Positions 62,241 through 64,000 of a stretch of DNA of 64,000 nt are shown piece by piece; the stretch's first letter is position 1; each line of letters starts with the position of its first letter. Under the pieces are notes generated by a model, which was given only the letters and a program-made list of their open reading frames with translations, was not told where the DNA came from and made no database searches. The position numbers and the translations under genes are program-made. This DNA is from Chryseobacterium capnotolerans (GTDB lineage: Bacteria; Bacteroidota; Bacteroidia; Flavobacteriales; Weeksellaceae), in NCBI RefSeq assembly GCF_021278965.1, contig NZ_CP065589.1:1431001-1495000 (forward strand), written 5' to 3'.

Positions 62241-63631
62241 ATGAAAAGGACCTTATTATCAATTGCCGTAACTTCTTTATTCTTTACTTATTCTTGTAAA
62301 AATGCTCAGGTTTCCCAACCGGAAATTGTAAAAAATAATAGTGTGAAAAGTACCATCACAGATGAACAGTTGATGGATCAAGTACAGAAAGATGCCCTAA
62401 AGTATTTCTGGGATTATGCAGAACCTAATTCTCTGCTAGGAAGAGAACGTTATCATGAAGATAATATCTACCCGGATAATGATAAACATGTCATCACAAC
62501 CGGAGGTTCAGGATTTGGATTGGCAACTTTATTGGTAGGAGTAGAGAGAGGATTCGTTTCAAGAAAAGAAGCGGTGAAAAGATTGACTCATATCATGGAT
62601 TTTCTGGCAAAAGCAGACCGTCATAAAGGCGCATGGTCACATTGGATTAATGGGGAAACGGGAAAAACAGTTCCTTTTGGGAAAAAGATAATGGCGGAGA
62701 TCTTGTAGAAACCGCTTTTCTTACCTCAGGAATATTAATGGTTCGTGAATACTTTAAAAATGGAAATGCTGAAGAAAAAGCCTTAGCAGCAAAATGTGAT
62801 GAACTTTGGAAAGGAATTCAATGGAACTGGTACACCAAAGGTGGAGAAAAAGTATTGTACTGGCACTGGTCTCCGGAATACCAATGGGAAATGAACTTTC
62901 CACTGGAAGGTTACAATGAATGTTTAATTACCTATATCCTTGCCGCATCTTCACCTACCTATTCCATAGATGCTGAAACATATTATAAAGGCTGGACCCG
63001 AAATGGAACTTACCTTACCGACAAAACAAAATATGGATTACCTCTGTATGTAAAACACAACTATGCCGAAGAATATGGCGGGCCGCTTTTCTGGGCTCAA
63101 TATTCATACGTTGGGCTTGACCCGACAGGGTTATCTGATAAACTGGTGAAAAACTACTTTGATATTAATAAGAATCAAACTCTTATCGATTATAAATACT
63201 GTGTTGAAAATCCAAAACAATGGAAAGGGTATGGACCTAATTATTGGGGATTAACAGCCGGATATACAAGAAATAAGGATGGAAGTACCGGCTATACCGC
63301 TCACATGCCAGGAAATGACAATGGAGTAATAACACCAACTGCCGCTTTGAGCAGTTTCCCATACACACCAAAAGAATCCATGAATTTTTTAAGGTTCATC
63401 TATACCCAAAAACCCGAATTCATTGGATCTGCCGGCCCTTACGATGCAACATCCATCAATTATAACAATTGGTTTACCCCAAGATACCTGGCTATCGATC
63501 AGGGAACAATAGCTCCTATGATAGAAAACTACAGAACAGGCTTCTTATGGAAGTTGTTTATGAATGCTCCCGAAATTCAACAAGGATTAAAAAAACTGAG
63601 CTTTCAATCTACTAAGTATGGAATAAAATAA
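62241..63631 (+). CDS. GH144-type glycoside hydrolase, probable endo-beta-1,2-glucanase (frameshifted)
   Basis: 463 residues after adding one A to the A5 run near 62683-62687. Lipobox FTYSCKNA. It has the 'glycoamylase' (PF10091) alpha/alpha-barrel with KDALKYFWDYAEPNSLLGRERY, TTGGSGFGLATLLVGVERGFV, DNGGDLVETAFL, FPLEGYNECLITYILAASSP and PLFWAQYSYVGLDP. Characterised relatives of this family (GH144) cut beta-1,2-glucan endo-wise; that specificity is inferred here. It probably acts in the periplasm or at the surface, feeding the SusC/D system encoded upstream. Confidence 0.85.
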
Positions 63632-63679
63632 TTGATTAGAAGAGGTTCGTAAAGACAACTTCAATCAATGATAAAAAAT

Positions 63680-63756
63680 AAGCTCGCAGATTTGGCTGTT
63701 ACCACAGATTTTGAATAGGACTCAAACACAATAATCTGCATAATCAGCGAGAGAAA
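63680..63756. repeat. Degenerate intergenic foldback
   Basis: GCTCGCAGATTTGGC near 63681 faces AATCTGCATAATCAGCGAG at 63733-63751 as partly complementary arms. A related ATCTG-rich string (AATCTGTGTTATCTGC) occurs at 48806-48821. These look like dispersed REP-type repeats. Confidence 0.35.
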
Positions 63757-63798
63757 CAAAATCAAATCCAAAGGCTTTAACCAAAACCTAATATCACT

Positions 63799-64000
63799 AT
63801 GAATTTAAAACACATTCCCCTTTTATTGCTGCCGTTTTCCTTACAGCTTAATGCCCAGGAAATAAAAGCAGAACTGAACAAAGAGTTTAAACGGCAGGAA
63901 AAAATGTCCTATATATTGGATTATCCTAAGAATACAAAAGGAAATGTACCATTAATCGTTTTTCTTCACGGTTCAGGAGAAAGAGGAAATAATCTGGAGC
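63799..64000 (+). CDS. Secreted alpha/beta hydrolase, phospholipase/carboxylesterase type (partial, 3' end beyond window)
   Basis: 67 residues visible, with a signal peptide ending near LQLNAQ. The first core strand and oxyanion motif VPLIVFLHGSGERGNN are typical of dienelactone-hydrolase/phospholipase-carboxylesterase enzymes often found in flavobacterial glucan PULs. It would follow the glucanase gene in the locus and might remove acyl substituents. The catalytic triad lies outside the window. Confidence 0.75.
   Translation, partial: MNLKHIPLLLLPFSLQLNAQEIKAELNKEFKRQEKMSYILDYPKNTKGNVPLIVFLHGSGERGNNLE

Noticed and set aside
145..63631. Genome decay (many real pseudogenes) as explanation of the frameshifts
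   Set aside because: Lesions are almost all 1-bp homopolymer indels, hit recF, mtgA and panB, and repaired proteins are otherwise intact; error is simpler.

Overview
The window reads as a chromosomal segment of a flavobacterium of the Weeksellaceae, most like Chryseobacterium. The reasons are the A+T-rich sequence, promoters of the Bacteroidota TAnnTTTG type, a type IX secretion (T9SS) C-terminal sorting domain, a SusC/SusD pair, LytTR two-component genes, an ABC permease fused to an M1 peptidase, and many small secreted proteins and lipoproteins. This placement rests on gene content only. There is no rRNA, no CRISPR array and no intact insertion sequence. One tRNA-Arg(ACG) is present.

Layout. 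1-3.2 kb: an operon of exported redox-type proteins (flavodoxin, CMD protein, dienelactone-hydrolase-like protein, cupin). 3.3-9.7 kb: a DinB remnant, then a LytT/LytS pair divergent from an ABC ATPase and a permease/M1-peptidase fusion. 9.7-15.1 kb: two membrane proteins, then a five-gene operon (thioesterase, DinB, PanB, MarR-GNAT fusion, thioesterase) with a palindrome on its promoter; it lies between two copies of a ~65-bp repeat and beside an IS3 orfA relic. 15.3-21.7 kb: a TPR/AraC-type membrane regulator, two secreted proteins, and a trio of small genes with transposase-like HTHs. 21.7-26.7 kb: tRNA-Arg, a metal-complex binding lipoprotein, mtgA, a Gcr-type membrane protein, and a damaged Tae4-like amidase effector with a likely immunity lipoprotein. 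26.9-31.5 kb (minus strand): a Cys-rich leader peptide gene, a DUF721 gene, a carboxylesterase, a hypothetical, recF and a UbiA-like gene. 31.6-38 kb: a giant alpha-2-macroglobulin followed by ecotin, a two-gene protease-inhibitor operon. 38.6-44.2 kb: a LamG/T9SS protein, then a TolC-HlyD-ABC-2 exporter. 44.5-57.5 kb: mostly small housekeeping genes (DUF1569, three VOC proteins, DUF1398, DUF2490, bestrophin, Na+/H+ antiporter, SRPBCC, GNAT, two tandem glutaminyl cyclases, deoxynucleoside kinase, ArsC-like, DUF493, DUF4197). 57.8-64 kb: a polysaccharide utilization locus (SusC, SusD, GH144-type glucanase, start of an esterase), probably for beta-1,2-glucan.

A dominant technical feature is that at least fifteen otherwise well-preserved genes are split by single-base indels, almost all in short homopolymers. 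They hit essential-type genes (recF, mtgA, panB) as well as accessory ones. I read them as sequence errors in this assembly rather than mass pseudogenization. I have annotated the full-length genes across the breaks and say where each break lies.

The most interesting biology is the A2M-ecotin operon, the orphan Tae4-type effector/immunity pair, the small Cys-rich leader peptide, and the MarR-GNAT/PanB/thioesterase module with its candidate operator.
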